Shown here: in pieces, positions 54,201 to 61,162 of the stretch | Layout: every line of letters begins with the position of its first letter | Position numbering within the stretch: position 1 is the stretch's first letter | Origin: Deltaproteobacteria bacterium HGW-Deltaproteobacteria-13 | GTDB taxonomy: Bacteria; Desulfobacterota; Syntrophia; Syntrophales; Smithellaceae | Length of the DNA stretch: 64,000 nucleotides | Direction: 5' to 3' | Assembly (NCBI GenBank): GCA_002840555.1 | Contig: PHBJ01000012.1 | Location: 159,657-223,656, forward strand | Translations under genes and position numbers: made by a program | Notes under the pieces: model-generated | The model's database searches: none | Told to the model about the DNA's origin: nothing | What the model saw: only the letters and a program-made list of their open reading frames with translations

Positions 54201-55067
54201 CTAAACATTTCGAAGTCTTTTAATAATAGGTTCCTCGCTTGGCAAAATCCTCTTGTTGGTATCACCCATAGATTTTTCAACTAAACGAATCTCACTTACT
54301 ATTTTATACACGCCGCTAGGTCCCAAAGATGCAGCATGATCTGATCCCCACATAGCTCTATCTAAAGTAATGTGACGTTCCACAACGCATGCGCCAAGTG
54401 CCACAGCGGCAACAGTGGATGGTAATCCGGTTTCATGTCCTGAATATCCGACAAGGACACCATATCTTTCTTTTAAATATTGTATTAAGCGTAAATTCAA
54501 GTCTGAATAATCAGCAGGGTAAGCACTACAACAATGGAGTAATATTAAATCTTTCTTTCCTAATACGTCTACAGCATGATCAAGTTGTTCTATCGTTGAC
54601 ATTCCTGTTGATAGAATTATCGGCCGCCCTTGTTTCCTGGTGTAAATCAGTAAATCATCGTCTGTTAATTTTGCGGAAGGTATTTTAAAACATGGAACAT
54701 CGAACTTGTGAATAAAATCAACCGAGTCAGTATCCCATGCCGATGCAAACCATGAAATATTAAGTTCTCTGCAAAATCTGTTAATTTCTGTGTACTCGTC
54801 AATTTCAAACTCAACTTTTTTTCGATAATCAAAATAAGTGATATTTCCCCATGGCGTTTCACGAATAAGATTACGTTGACTTAATGGTACGCATATTTCA
54901 GGATTACGCTTTTGAAACTTTACAGCATTGCATCCTGCACTTGCAGCAAGTGTAATTAATTTTTTGGCGATATCAATATCACCATTATGATTGATGCCAA
55001 TTTCTGCTATAATGTAACAAGGTTCTCCATCGCCTACCTTTTTTCCCCCAATCGTTACATCGGCCAT
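54201..55067 (-). CDS. NeuB-like sialic acid/nonulosonate synthase without SAF domain
   Basis: This 288-residue protein matches the TIM barrel of N-acetylneuraminate synthases. It has YIIAEIGINHNGDIDIAKKL, NAVKFQKRNPE, FKIPSAKLT, STGMSTIEQL, HCCSAYPADYSDLNL, GYSGHETGL and ERHITLDRAMWGSDHAASLGP (in part). It condenses PEP with a hexose or its 6-phosphate. Normal NeuB (about 345 residues) has a C-terminal SAF (antifreeze-like) domain that closes the active site; it is absent. AAGGAGC precedes ATG. It follows the SDR gene without a gap. Substrate not known; a KDN- or Kdo-like acid is possible. Confidence 0.82.
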   Translation of the reverse strand: MADVTIGGKKVGDGEPCYIIAEIGINHNGDIDIAKKLITLAASAGCNAVKFQKRNPEICVPLSQRNLIRETPWGNITYFDYRKKVEFEIDEYTEINRFCRELNISWFASAWDTDSVDFIHKFDVPCFKIPSAKLTDDDLLIYTRKQGRPIILSTGMSTIEQLDHAVDVLGKKDLILLHCCSAYPADYSDLNLRLIQYLKERYGVLVGYSGHETGLPSTVAAVALGACVVERHITLDRAMWGSDHAASLGPSGVYKIVSEIRLVEKSMGDTNKRILPSEEPIIKRLRNV

Positions 55068-55068
55068 T

Positions 55069-56145
55069 TTAGTGCTCCTTCCTTAAATTTATATCTCTAT
55101 GCCATTGCATAGTTTTTTTGATAGCTTTTGAAAGAGGTATTCTTTGTTGTAAATCAAGTTCGGATCGCGCTCTCGAAGTGTCCGGCACATAATAATCTTG
55201 GGCAACTCCATGGGAAGATTCTTTTAGAACCAAAACCGGCAAAGGTGGTACTAATATATTCGCGAATTCTTCAGCAACTTCGCTAATCGTTATTGGCATT
55301 TCAGATCCCACATTGTAAGGCCTGCAATTCTTACCCTTAAAGAGCACAGTCCATAACCAAATAACAAGATCAGCCATGTAAAGATAGGAACGGACCGCTT
55401 TTCCATCGCCTTTAATGATAATGTTGTTTTTGGATAGTGCATCGAGGATAAAATCACTGACCGCAAAACGTCCGTTTAATGGCAGGTATGGACCGATAAA
55501 CGAAAAACATCGGGCAATCTTCGCTTCAAAACCTTTTTCTTCCGCATAGATTACTGACAATGTTTCCATCATTCGTCTGACATGATGATAGACGCTTTTG
55601 CTGATCGTCGGGTCAAACGAATCGGGAAAATCTTCGGGTATGGTTTTCAAATGTGAAGGCGCTTTACCATAAATGGCGCCGGTGCTTACGAGAAGCATCT
55701 TTTCTACCTTGACCTGCGCGCAAAAATCAAGAATTCGCCTTGTGCCGTTCAGCATTTCATTGACCATGGAAATATTGTTTGCTTTTTCATCCGCGTTTTG
55801 TTGATAACCACTGCTGTGAATCAAATATGAAAACGAACCTTCAGGAGAAATAAAATCCTTAATATCGCCCTTCAAGAATTTAATAGCTTCATGATGATAC
55901 AGGTGCGGCGCTCTTTTTTCAAATGCCGCAGGATTTCTGGACAGGACAAAAGCGGAGGCCTCTAAATCCAATTTATCATTGGCCCAGGCGAAACTCTCCA
56001 GAAGCCAGCAGCCGAAGAATCCTGTGCCGCCGGTAATAAAAACTTTTTTACCCCGTAATTCTTCCCATAAACCTTTAGTATGAGCAAGAATATGATCCAG
56101 ATCTTCTTTCAAGGGATTATTGTAAGTGTTTAGCTTTTCTTTCAA
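55069..56145 (-). CDS. NAD-dependent epimerase/dehydratase (SDR) with altered YxxxK
   Basis: This 358-residue extended SDR has the Rossmann motif ITGGTGFFGCWLLES (near residue 38), the serine in LLVSTGAIYGKAP, and IARCFSFIGPYLPLNG. Where YxxxK is expected, the sequence reads VYHHVRRMME: Tyr is kept but Lys is replaced by Arg (codon AGA). It should act on an NDP-sugar as 4,6-dehydratase, epimerase or reductase. The start is TTG 56145 with a weak site. It lies directly before the NeuB-like gene, and divergent from rfbF. Confidence 0.75.
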   Translation of the reverse strand: MKEKLNTYNNPLKEDLDHILAHTKGLWEELRGKKVFITGGTGFFGCWLLESFAWANDKLDLEASAFVLSRNPAAFEKRAPHLYHHEAIKFLKGDIKDFISPEGSFSYLIHSSGYQQNADEKANNISMVNEMLNGTRRILDFCAQVKVEKMLLVSTGAIYGKAPSHLKTIPEDFPDSFDPTISKSVYHHVRRMMETLSVIYAEEKGFEAKIARCFSFIGPYLPLNGRFAVSDFILDALSKNNIIIKGDGKAVRSYLYMADLVIWLWTVLFKGKNCRPYNVGSEMPITISEVAEEFANILVPPLPVLVLKESSHGVAQDYYVPDTSRARSELDLQQRIPLSKAIKKTMQWHRDINLRKEH

Positions 56146-56532
56146 GGTTTAGCAATTTCCAATCTTAAATCTCTTGCCATAGAGACATATTTGTCAAAAT
56201 TTTGCTTTATAATCCTCGGGGCTTCACTAGAATAACCAACATTCATAACAATGTATAATATATCTCGATTTTTACTACATTGGCACAGTTTTGTTGAAAA
56301 AGCAACGGTATGTCATGGTTTATTTGAGAGAGCCTTCTTTCCCGATTATGGAAAGTTTAAATTGCCAAAGGCGATATGGCGAGTTGCCGTTTCCCGGGAC
56401 TCAATGTATACTTAACGTTTGATAGGAATTGTAGTTTTTAAAATATTCGTGTATGTAATACCTTCACTCGGGTTTTGAAAAGTTCGCTTCTGGTTGGAAG
56501 AGATAAAATTAACTTTAAGGTAAGGAAATTTT
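56146..56532. promoter_or_regulatory. Divergent gap between SDR gene and rfbF
   Basis: 387 bp hold the promoters of the two halves of the polysaccharide locus. TATAAT occurs at about 56251-56256. No gene was recognised; a 35-codon plus-strand frame at about 56318 is too short to call. Confidence 0.4.
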
Positions 56533-57315
56533 ATGAAAACAGTTATTTTGGCAGGCGGCATGGGCGTGAGGATGAGGGAAGAAACCGAGTACCGGCCGAA
56601 GCCCATGGTGCTTGTAGGCAGCCATCCTATCCTCTGGCACATCATGAAGTCTTATATGCATTACGGCTTTAATGATTTTATTATCTGCCTTGGGTATAAA
56701 GGAGAAATGATAAAAGAATATTTTCTTAACTATGAGGCTTTTAACAATGATCTGACGATTTCTTTCGGTAAAAAATGTTCAACGCGCATATATAAAAATA
56801 ACAATTTTGATGATTTTAAGGTGACGCTTGCCGATACGGGGCCGGAAACAATGACCGGCGGCCGTTTGCTGGGAGTCGAAAAATTTATCGACTCGGATGA
56901 TTTTATGCTCACCTATGGCGACGGCGTTTCCAACATCAACATCAGAAAACTCTATGAGTTCCACAAATCACATAAAAAGACGGCCACGGTAACGGGAGTG
57001 CACCCCGATTCCCGTTTTGGCGAATTGGAAATCAAGGAAGATAATGTTGAAGCGTTTTCCGAAAAACAGCAGGTAAAGGATGGATTTATTAATGGCGGTT
57101 TTTTCATTTTTAAAAAATCTTTTTTCAAATATTTAAAAAAACATGATGATTGCTTTCTGGAACAGGAGCCGATGAGAGATCTTACCCGGGATAAAGGTTT
57201 GAAAGTTTTTAAACACGAAGGTTTTTGGCAATGCATGGATACCGTGAAAGACGCTAAATATCTTAACGGCCTCTGGGATACCGGCAAGGCGCCTTGGAAG
57301 GTCTGGAGATCATGA
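56533..57315 (+). CDS. rfbF: Glucose-1-phosphate cytidylyltransferase
   Basis: RfbF has 260 residues. It starts KTVILAGGMGVRMREETEYRPKPM, the nucleotidyltransferase signature with Arg/Lys for CTP and phosphate, and has FMLTYGDGVSNINI near residue 120 for the metal Asp. It makes CDP-glucose from CTP and glucose-1-phosphate, the entry of the CDP-dideoxyhexose pathway. AAGG precedes the ATG. It overlaps rfbG (ATGA). Confidence 0.95.
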   Translation: MKTVILAGGMGVRMREETEYRPKPMVLVGSHPILWHIMKSYMHYGFNDFIICLGYKGEMIKEYFLNYEAFNNDLTISFGKKCSTRIYKNNNFDDFKVTLADTGPETMTGGRLLGVEKFIDSDDFMLTYGDGVSNINIRKLYEFHKSHKKTATVTGVHPDSRFGELEIKEDNVEAFSEKQQVKDGFINGGFFIFKKSFFKYLKKHDDCFLEQEPMRDLTRDKGLKVFKHEGFWQCMDTVKDAKYLNGLWDTGKAPWKVWRS

Positions 57316-58373
57316 GAAACGTCTCCCCTGAGTTTTGGAAAAGAAAAAAAGTTTTTATAACGGGCCACACCGGCTTTAAGGGTTCCTGGCTTTCCTTCTG
57401 GCTTCATGAAATGGGTGCCAGCGTTACAGGTTACGCCCTCAGTCCTCCGACCAATCCCAGCTTGTTTGAATTGTTGAAATTAAAATCAAAGATTAAGTCC
57501 GTTCATGGCGATGTCCGGGATTTGAATTCCATGAAAAAACATATCAAGGGCGCGGAAATTGTTTTTCATCTGGCCGCGCAGCCCCTGGTTTTGGAATCCT
57601 ATAAAAATCCCGTCGATACTTATGCCACGAATGTGATGGGAACCATCAACCTGCTGGAAGCTTTCCGGGAGCATCAAACATTAAAAGCTATTGTTAATGT
57701 CACGACGGACAAGTGCTTTGAAAACAGAGAAAATCCGGAAGTGGCTTATAAAGAAAATGAACCGATGGGTGGTTTTGATCCCTATTCCAACTCCAAAGCC
57801 TGTTCGGAACTGGTAACAGATTCCTACAGAAAGTCGTTTTATCAATCGGGAGAAAAAATTGGAATAGCAACAGCCAGGGCCGGCAATGTGATCGGCGGCG
57901 GAGATTTTGCGGCTGACCGGCTGATCCCGGACTGCATTCGCGGAGTGATGAAAGGTGAAAAAATAATTGTCCGGAATCCTGATTCGACCAGGCCCTGGCA
58001 GCACGTTCTGGAACCTCTTTCCGGATATTTAATACTTGCGGAATCTTTATGCGAATCACCCCGGAAATATTCCGAAGGCTGGAATTTCGGACCCAGCCCA
58101 AAAGACGCGAAGTCAGTTCTTGATATCATGGAAAGCTTTTGTAAATTCTGGGGTGAGGACGCGAAGTGTGAAATCAAAAAAGATCACAAAGCCCCGCACG
58201 AAGCAAATTATCTGAAACTTGATTCATCGAAAGCGCAAAAGAAACTTTTATGGAAGCCCCGATGGAATAGTGAAACCGCGATTAAAAAAACAGTTGAGTG
58301 GTACAAAGCGTATATGGAAAAAGGAAATTTAGATAAAATGACATCAAGACAGATCGAGAGCTATTATGGATAA
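57312..58373 (+). CDS. rfbG: CDP-glucose 4,6-dehydratase
   Basis: RfbG has 353 residues. The Rossmann motif is FITGHTGFKGSWLSFWLHEMG, and the active site is DPYSNSKACSELVTDSYRKSF (YxxxK: YSNSK), each quoted in part or in full. RAGNVIGGGDFAADRLIPD follows. It makes CDP-4-keto-6-deoxyglucose. ATG 57312 overlaps the rfbF stop by 4 bp; a longer in-frame start inside rfbF is unlikely. It overlaps rfbH by 8 bp. Confidence 0.95.
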   Translation: MRNVSPEFWKRKKVFITGHTGFKGSWLSFWLHEMGASVTGYALSPPTNPSLFELLKLKSKIKSVHGDVRDLNSMKKHIKGAEIVFHLAAQPLVLESYKNPVDTYATNVMGTINLLEAFREHQTLKAIVNVTTDKCFENRENPEVAYKENEPMGGFDPYSNSKACSELVTDSYRKSFYQSGEKIGIATARAGNVIGGGDFAADRLIPDCIRGVMKGEKIIVRNPDSTRPWQHVLEPLSGYLILAESLCESPRKYSEGWNFGPSPKDAKSVLDIMESFCKFWGEDAKCEIKKDHKAPHEANYLKLDSSKAQKKLLWKPRWNSETAIKKTVEWYKAYMEKGNLDKMTSRQIESYYG

Positions 58374-59676
58374 AAAGAAAATCCTAAGTCTTGTCAAAAA
58401 ATATTATGAAGAAAACCTGAATCCCAAAGATAAATCGAAGACGTTTAAAAAAGGGCAAAGAATTTCTTACGCCGGCAGGGTCTATGATGAAAAAGAATTA
58501 ATTAATCTTGTGGATGCGTCTCTGGATTTCTGGCTTACCACGGGAAGATTTGCAGATGAATTTGAAAAAAAATTCGCTTCTTTTTTAAAAGTAAAGCACG
58601 CATATCTCGTGAATTCGGGTTCTTCCGCGAATCTCCTTGCGTTTATGGCTCTGACCAGCGATAAATTAAAAGATAGAAAAATAAAAAGAGGCGATGAAGT
58701 TATTACGGTGGCGGCGGGTTTCCCTACCACGGTCACGCCGATTCTGCAGTATGGAGCGGTTCCTGTTTTTGTTGATGTTACCATCCCTGAATATAATGTC
58801 GATGTGAATCTGCTGGATGAAGCTCTCAGTAAAAAAACAAAAGCGGTCATGTTGGCTCACACACTGGGCAACCCTTTTGATGTCGAAAAAGTCAAAAAAT
58901 TTTGTGATGATAACAAACTCTGGTTTATCGAAGACAACTGTGATTCGCTGGGGTCGAAATATAAGTATAAGAACGCGTGGAAATATACAGGAACTTTCGG
59001 ACACATCGGTACATCCAGTTTCTATCCGCCCCATCACATGACGATGGGTGAGGGCGGAGCCGTTTATACCGACGATTCCGATTTATCAAGAATTCTATTA
59101 TCTCTTCGGGACTGGGGAAGGGATTGTTTCTGTCCGTCCGGAAAAGATAATACGTGTGGGAAAAGATTCAGCAGAAAATTCGGTGAACTGCCGCTTGGTT
59201 ACGATCACAAATACGTTTATTCGCACTTCGGATATAATCTGAAAGTCACGGATATGCAGGCGGCGATTGGCTGCGCTCAACTGGAAAAGCTTCCCGGGTT
59301 TATCAAAAAACGAAAACACAACTGGAATCTTTTAAAAACAAAAGTATCTCATCTGAGCGATAAATACATTCTTCCCGAGCCTTTGAAAAACTCAGACCCG
59401 AGCTGGTTCGGATTTCTCTTGACAGTGAAAGCAGGTGTTGACAGACGTGAAGTCGTAAATCATCTCGAAGAAAATGGCGTGCAGACAAGAATGCTTTTTG
59501 CCGGAAACATCATAAAACATCCCTGTTTTGATGCAATGAGGAAAGAAAAAAAGGGATTCAGGATTGCGGGAACACTCAAAAATACGGATAGAATCATGAA
59601 AGACACTTTCTGGATAGGCGTCTATCCGGGGCTTACCGAAGAAATGATTTCTTACATGGCAGAGCTGCTGGCGTAA
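58366..59676 (+). CDS. rfbH: CDP-4-keto-6-deoxyglucose 3-dehydrase (E1)
   Basis: RfbH has 436 residues and belongs to the DegT/AHBA fold, but with His in place of the PMP/PLP-binding Lys: SSFYPPHHMTMGEGGAVYT. Cysteines DCFCPSGKDNTC near residue 255 bind the 2Fe-2S cluster. It removes the C3 hydroxyl to give the CDP-3,6-dideoxy intermediate, using a separate reductase (E3, RfbI/DdhD), which is not in the window. It ends the plus-strand rfbFGH unit at a terminator. Confidence 0.94.
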   Translation: MDKKKILSLVKKYYEENLNPKDKSKTFKKGQRISYAGRVYDEKELINLVDASLDFWLTTGRFADEFEKKFASFLKVKHAYLVNSGSSANLLAFMALTSDKLKDRKIKRGDEVITVAAGFPTTVTPILQYGAVPVFVDVTIPEYNVDVNLLDEALSKKTKAVMLAHTLGNPFDVEKVKKFCDDNKLWFIEDNCDSLGSKYKYKNAWKYTGTFGHIGTSSFYPPHHMTMGEGGAVYTDDSDLSRILLSLRDWGRDCFCPSGKDNTCGKRFSRKFGELPLGYDHKYVYSHFGYNLKVTDMQAAIGCAQLEKLPGFIKKRKHNWNLLKTKVSHLSDKYILPEPLKNSDPSWFGFLLTVKAGVDRREVVNHLEENGVQTRMLFAGNIIKHPCFDAMRKEKKGFRIAGTLKNTDRIMKDTFWIGVYPGLTEEMISYMAELLA

Positions 59677-59734
59677 TCTGCTTAAATACCCTGACGGGAT
59701 ATGGTTCGTCATATCGAAATGAAATTAATTGAAT

Positions 59735-59770
59735 AATAAAGCAGCCGCGATATTTCACGGCTGCTTTATT
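59735..59770. terminator. Bidirectional rho-independent terminator
   Basis: AATAAAGCAGCCG (59735-59747) and CGGCTGCTTTATT (59758-59770) form a 13-bp perfect stem with a 10-nt loop, A-rich before and T-rich after on either strand. It lies between rfbH (plus) and the phasin-like gene (minus), which converge here. Confidence 0.88.
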
Positions 59771-59788
59771 AAATAAGAACGAAGCTTC

Positions 59789-60049
59789 TCATTTCGAGGC
59801 GAAAAAACTGTCCACCTTTTTAAAATTTTCATCGGCCGTCGCCTTAAAGTCTTCAAGACCTTTTTTATAATTTTTTATCCATTCATTAACCAGTTTTTTG
59901 CCTTCTTCCGGAAAGAAAGCCGTTTGCTCCATCGTGGCCGTGAGCATTTTTTCAGCCTGATCCTGAATGACGGACATCGTATTAAATGAGTTATCAAAAG
60001 CAGTCTTGTTAAAATCAACAATTTGTTTGGCAATTTGTTTGGGGTCCAT
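59789..60049 (-). CDS. Phasin-like protein 1
   Basis: This 86-residue helical protein resembles small phasins. It reads QIVDFNKTAFDNSFNTMSVI and has a middle FFPEEGKKLVNEWIKNYKKG. It would coat PHA granules with its amphipathic helix. GGAGG precedes the ATG. It is paralogous in layout to the next gene (the NEWIKNYKKG / NEWIGIYKKV block is common). It is controlled from the region shared with phaR. Confidence 0.7.
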   Translation of the reverse strand: MDPKQIAKQIVDFNKTAFDNSFNTMSVIQDQAEKMLTATMEQTAFFPEEGKKLVNEWIKNYKKGLEDFKATADENFKKVDSFFASK

Positions 60050-60104
60050 ATTTCCTCCATATTATTTTTAGTATTTTTGTTTCTTGATTGAAATTATCCT
60101 TTCC

Positions 60105-60401
60105 CTACTTTTTGTTCTTTGATTTTGTTTTTTCAATGCCTGACGATAAAAATTCTTCCATTTTTGAATAGTTCTGATCCACCGATTCTTTGAAATCCGC
60201 CGTAACTTTTTTATAAATACCGATCCATTCGTTAATGGATGATTTTGTTTGCGCCGGAATCCAGGGAGACTGTTTGAGCATATCATCAAGCGACTTGGTC
60301 GTCTGTTCCTGCAGCATGAGTATGGAATTAAAATAGGTCTCGAAGGCCGCCTTATGATAATCAATCATCTGTTTCGCCTGGGCTTTATCGTTGCTTTCCA
60401 T
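60105..60401 (-). CDS. Phasin-like protein 2
   Basis: This 98-residue helical protein has QMIDYHKAAFETYFNSILML then SSINEWIGIYKKVTADFKES and ends in a Lys-rich tail (KTKSKNKK). It is related in pattern to the product of 59789-60049. AAAGGAG precedes the ATG. It is the first gene on the minus strand of the phaR region and probably PHA-granule associated. Confidence 0.7.
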   Translation of the reverse strand: MESNDKAQAKQMIDYHKAAFETYFNSILMLQEQTTKSLDDMLKQSPWIPAQTKSSINEWIGIYKKVTADFKESVDQNYSKMEEFLSSGIEKTKSKNKK

Positions 60402-60476
60402 AATGTATACTCCTTTCGTATTTTTTAATTTTCAAGGATATTATAAGCAGCATTTTTTATTTGTCAACAAAAAATG

Positions 60477-60610
60477 TTGCATTGCAATATATTTTTTACT
60501 GATATTTTTAATGGATGAAAATTATTTATATCGCAATATTTACATATACTTATAATTATAACCAGATATAATTCATATTAATTTTTATTTTATTATGTTG
60601 CAATATAATT
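60477..60610. promoter_or_regulatory. Candidate PhaR-binding sites
   Basis: TTGC-ATT-GCAA at 60477-60487 is an inverted TGC-N3-GCA repeat, of the TGC-rich type described for PhaR. The related words TTGCAATAT (60483-60490, in part), TCGCAATATT (60531-60540) and TTGCAATATA (60599-60608) follow. They lie in the gap between the phasin-like genes and phaR, so PhaR may control both directions. Confidence 0.6.
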
Positions 60611-60645
60611 ATAATTCTGCCATATAAGATGTCAGGAATATAAGG

Positions 60646-61122
60646 ATGGATGACAATATACTGTTACTAAAAAAATACACTAACCGCCGGCTTTATGACA
60701 CGGAAAAAAGCATTTATGTTACACTGGATTATGTGACGGCTGTTGTTCGGCAGGGACGGAAAATTCAGGTTAAAGACGCCAAAACCGGCGAAGATGTAAC
60801 TTCGGCTATCCTTACACAAATCGTTTTGGAAGAGGCGCGCAAAAAAAATTATCTTCTTCCGCCACCGCTGCTTTACCTGATTATACAGTATGGTGAAAAT
60901 GTGCTGACGGAATTTTTTGAGAAATATCTGGAGCAAACCATCAAAAATTATCTTTTGTTCCGCAATGTGGCTGATGATCAATTTAAAAAGTGGCTTGAGT
61001 ACGGTGAAAATTATTCCAAAATAAATCCACAAGCCGCGGCCGGCCTTTCATCATTTAAATCTCTTTTTGATTTGTTTTCTGCACCGGCTAAAGACCATCA
61101 AAAAAAAGACGGCCAGTCCTGA
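60646..61122 (+). CDS. phaR: PHA accumulation regulator PhaR
   Basis: This 158-residue protein has the PHB/PHA accumulation regulator domain at its N-terminus (KKYTNRRLYDTEKSIYVTLD; VVRQGRKIQVKDAKTGEDVT). An accumulation-associated domain follows (LTEFFEKYLEQTIKNYLLF). PhaR binds DNA near phasin genes and is released when it binds PHA granules. It is divergent from two phasin-like genes with TTGC-N3-GCAA boxes between. Confidence 0.93.
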   Translation: MDDNILLLKKYTNRRLYDTEKSIYVTLDYVTAVVRQGRKIQVKDAKTGEDVTSAILTQIVLEEARKKNYLLPPPLLYLIIQYGENVLTEFFEKYLEQTIKNYLLFRNVADDQFKKWLEYGENYSKINPQAAAGLSSFKSLFDLFSAPAKDHQKKDGQS

Positions 61123-61162
61123 AAAATCTGATCATTTATAATGAAAGTGGGAAAAACCGGCG

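Noticed and set aside
56318..56425. 35-codon frame in the SDR-rfbF gap
   Set aside because: Too short, no ribosome site and no recognisable similarity; may be a relic but cannot be supported.
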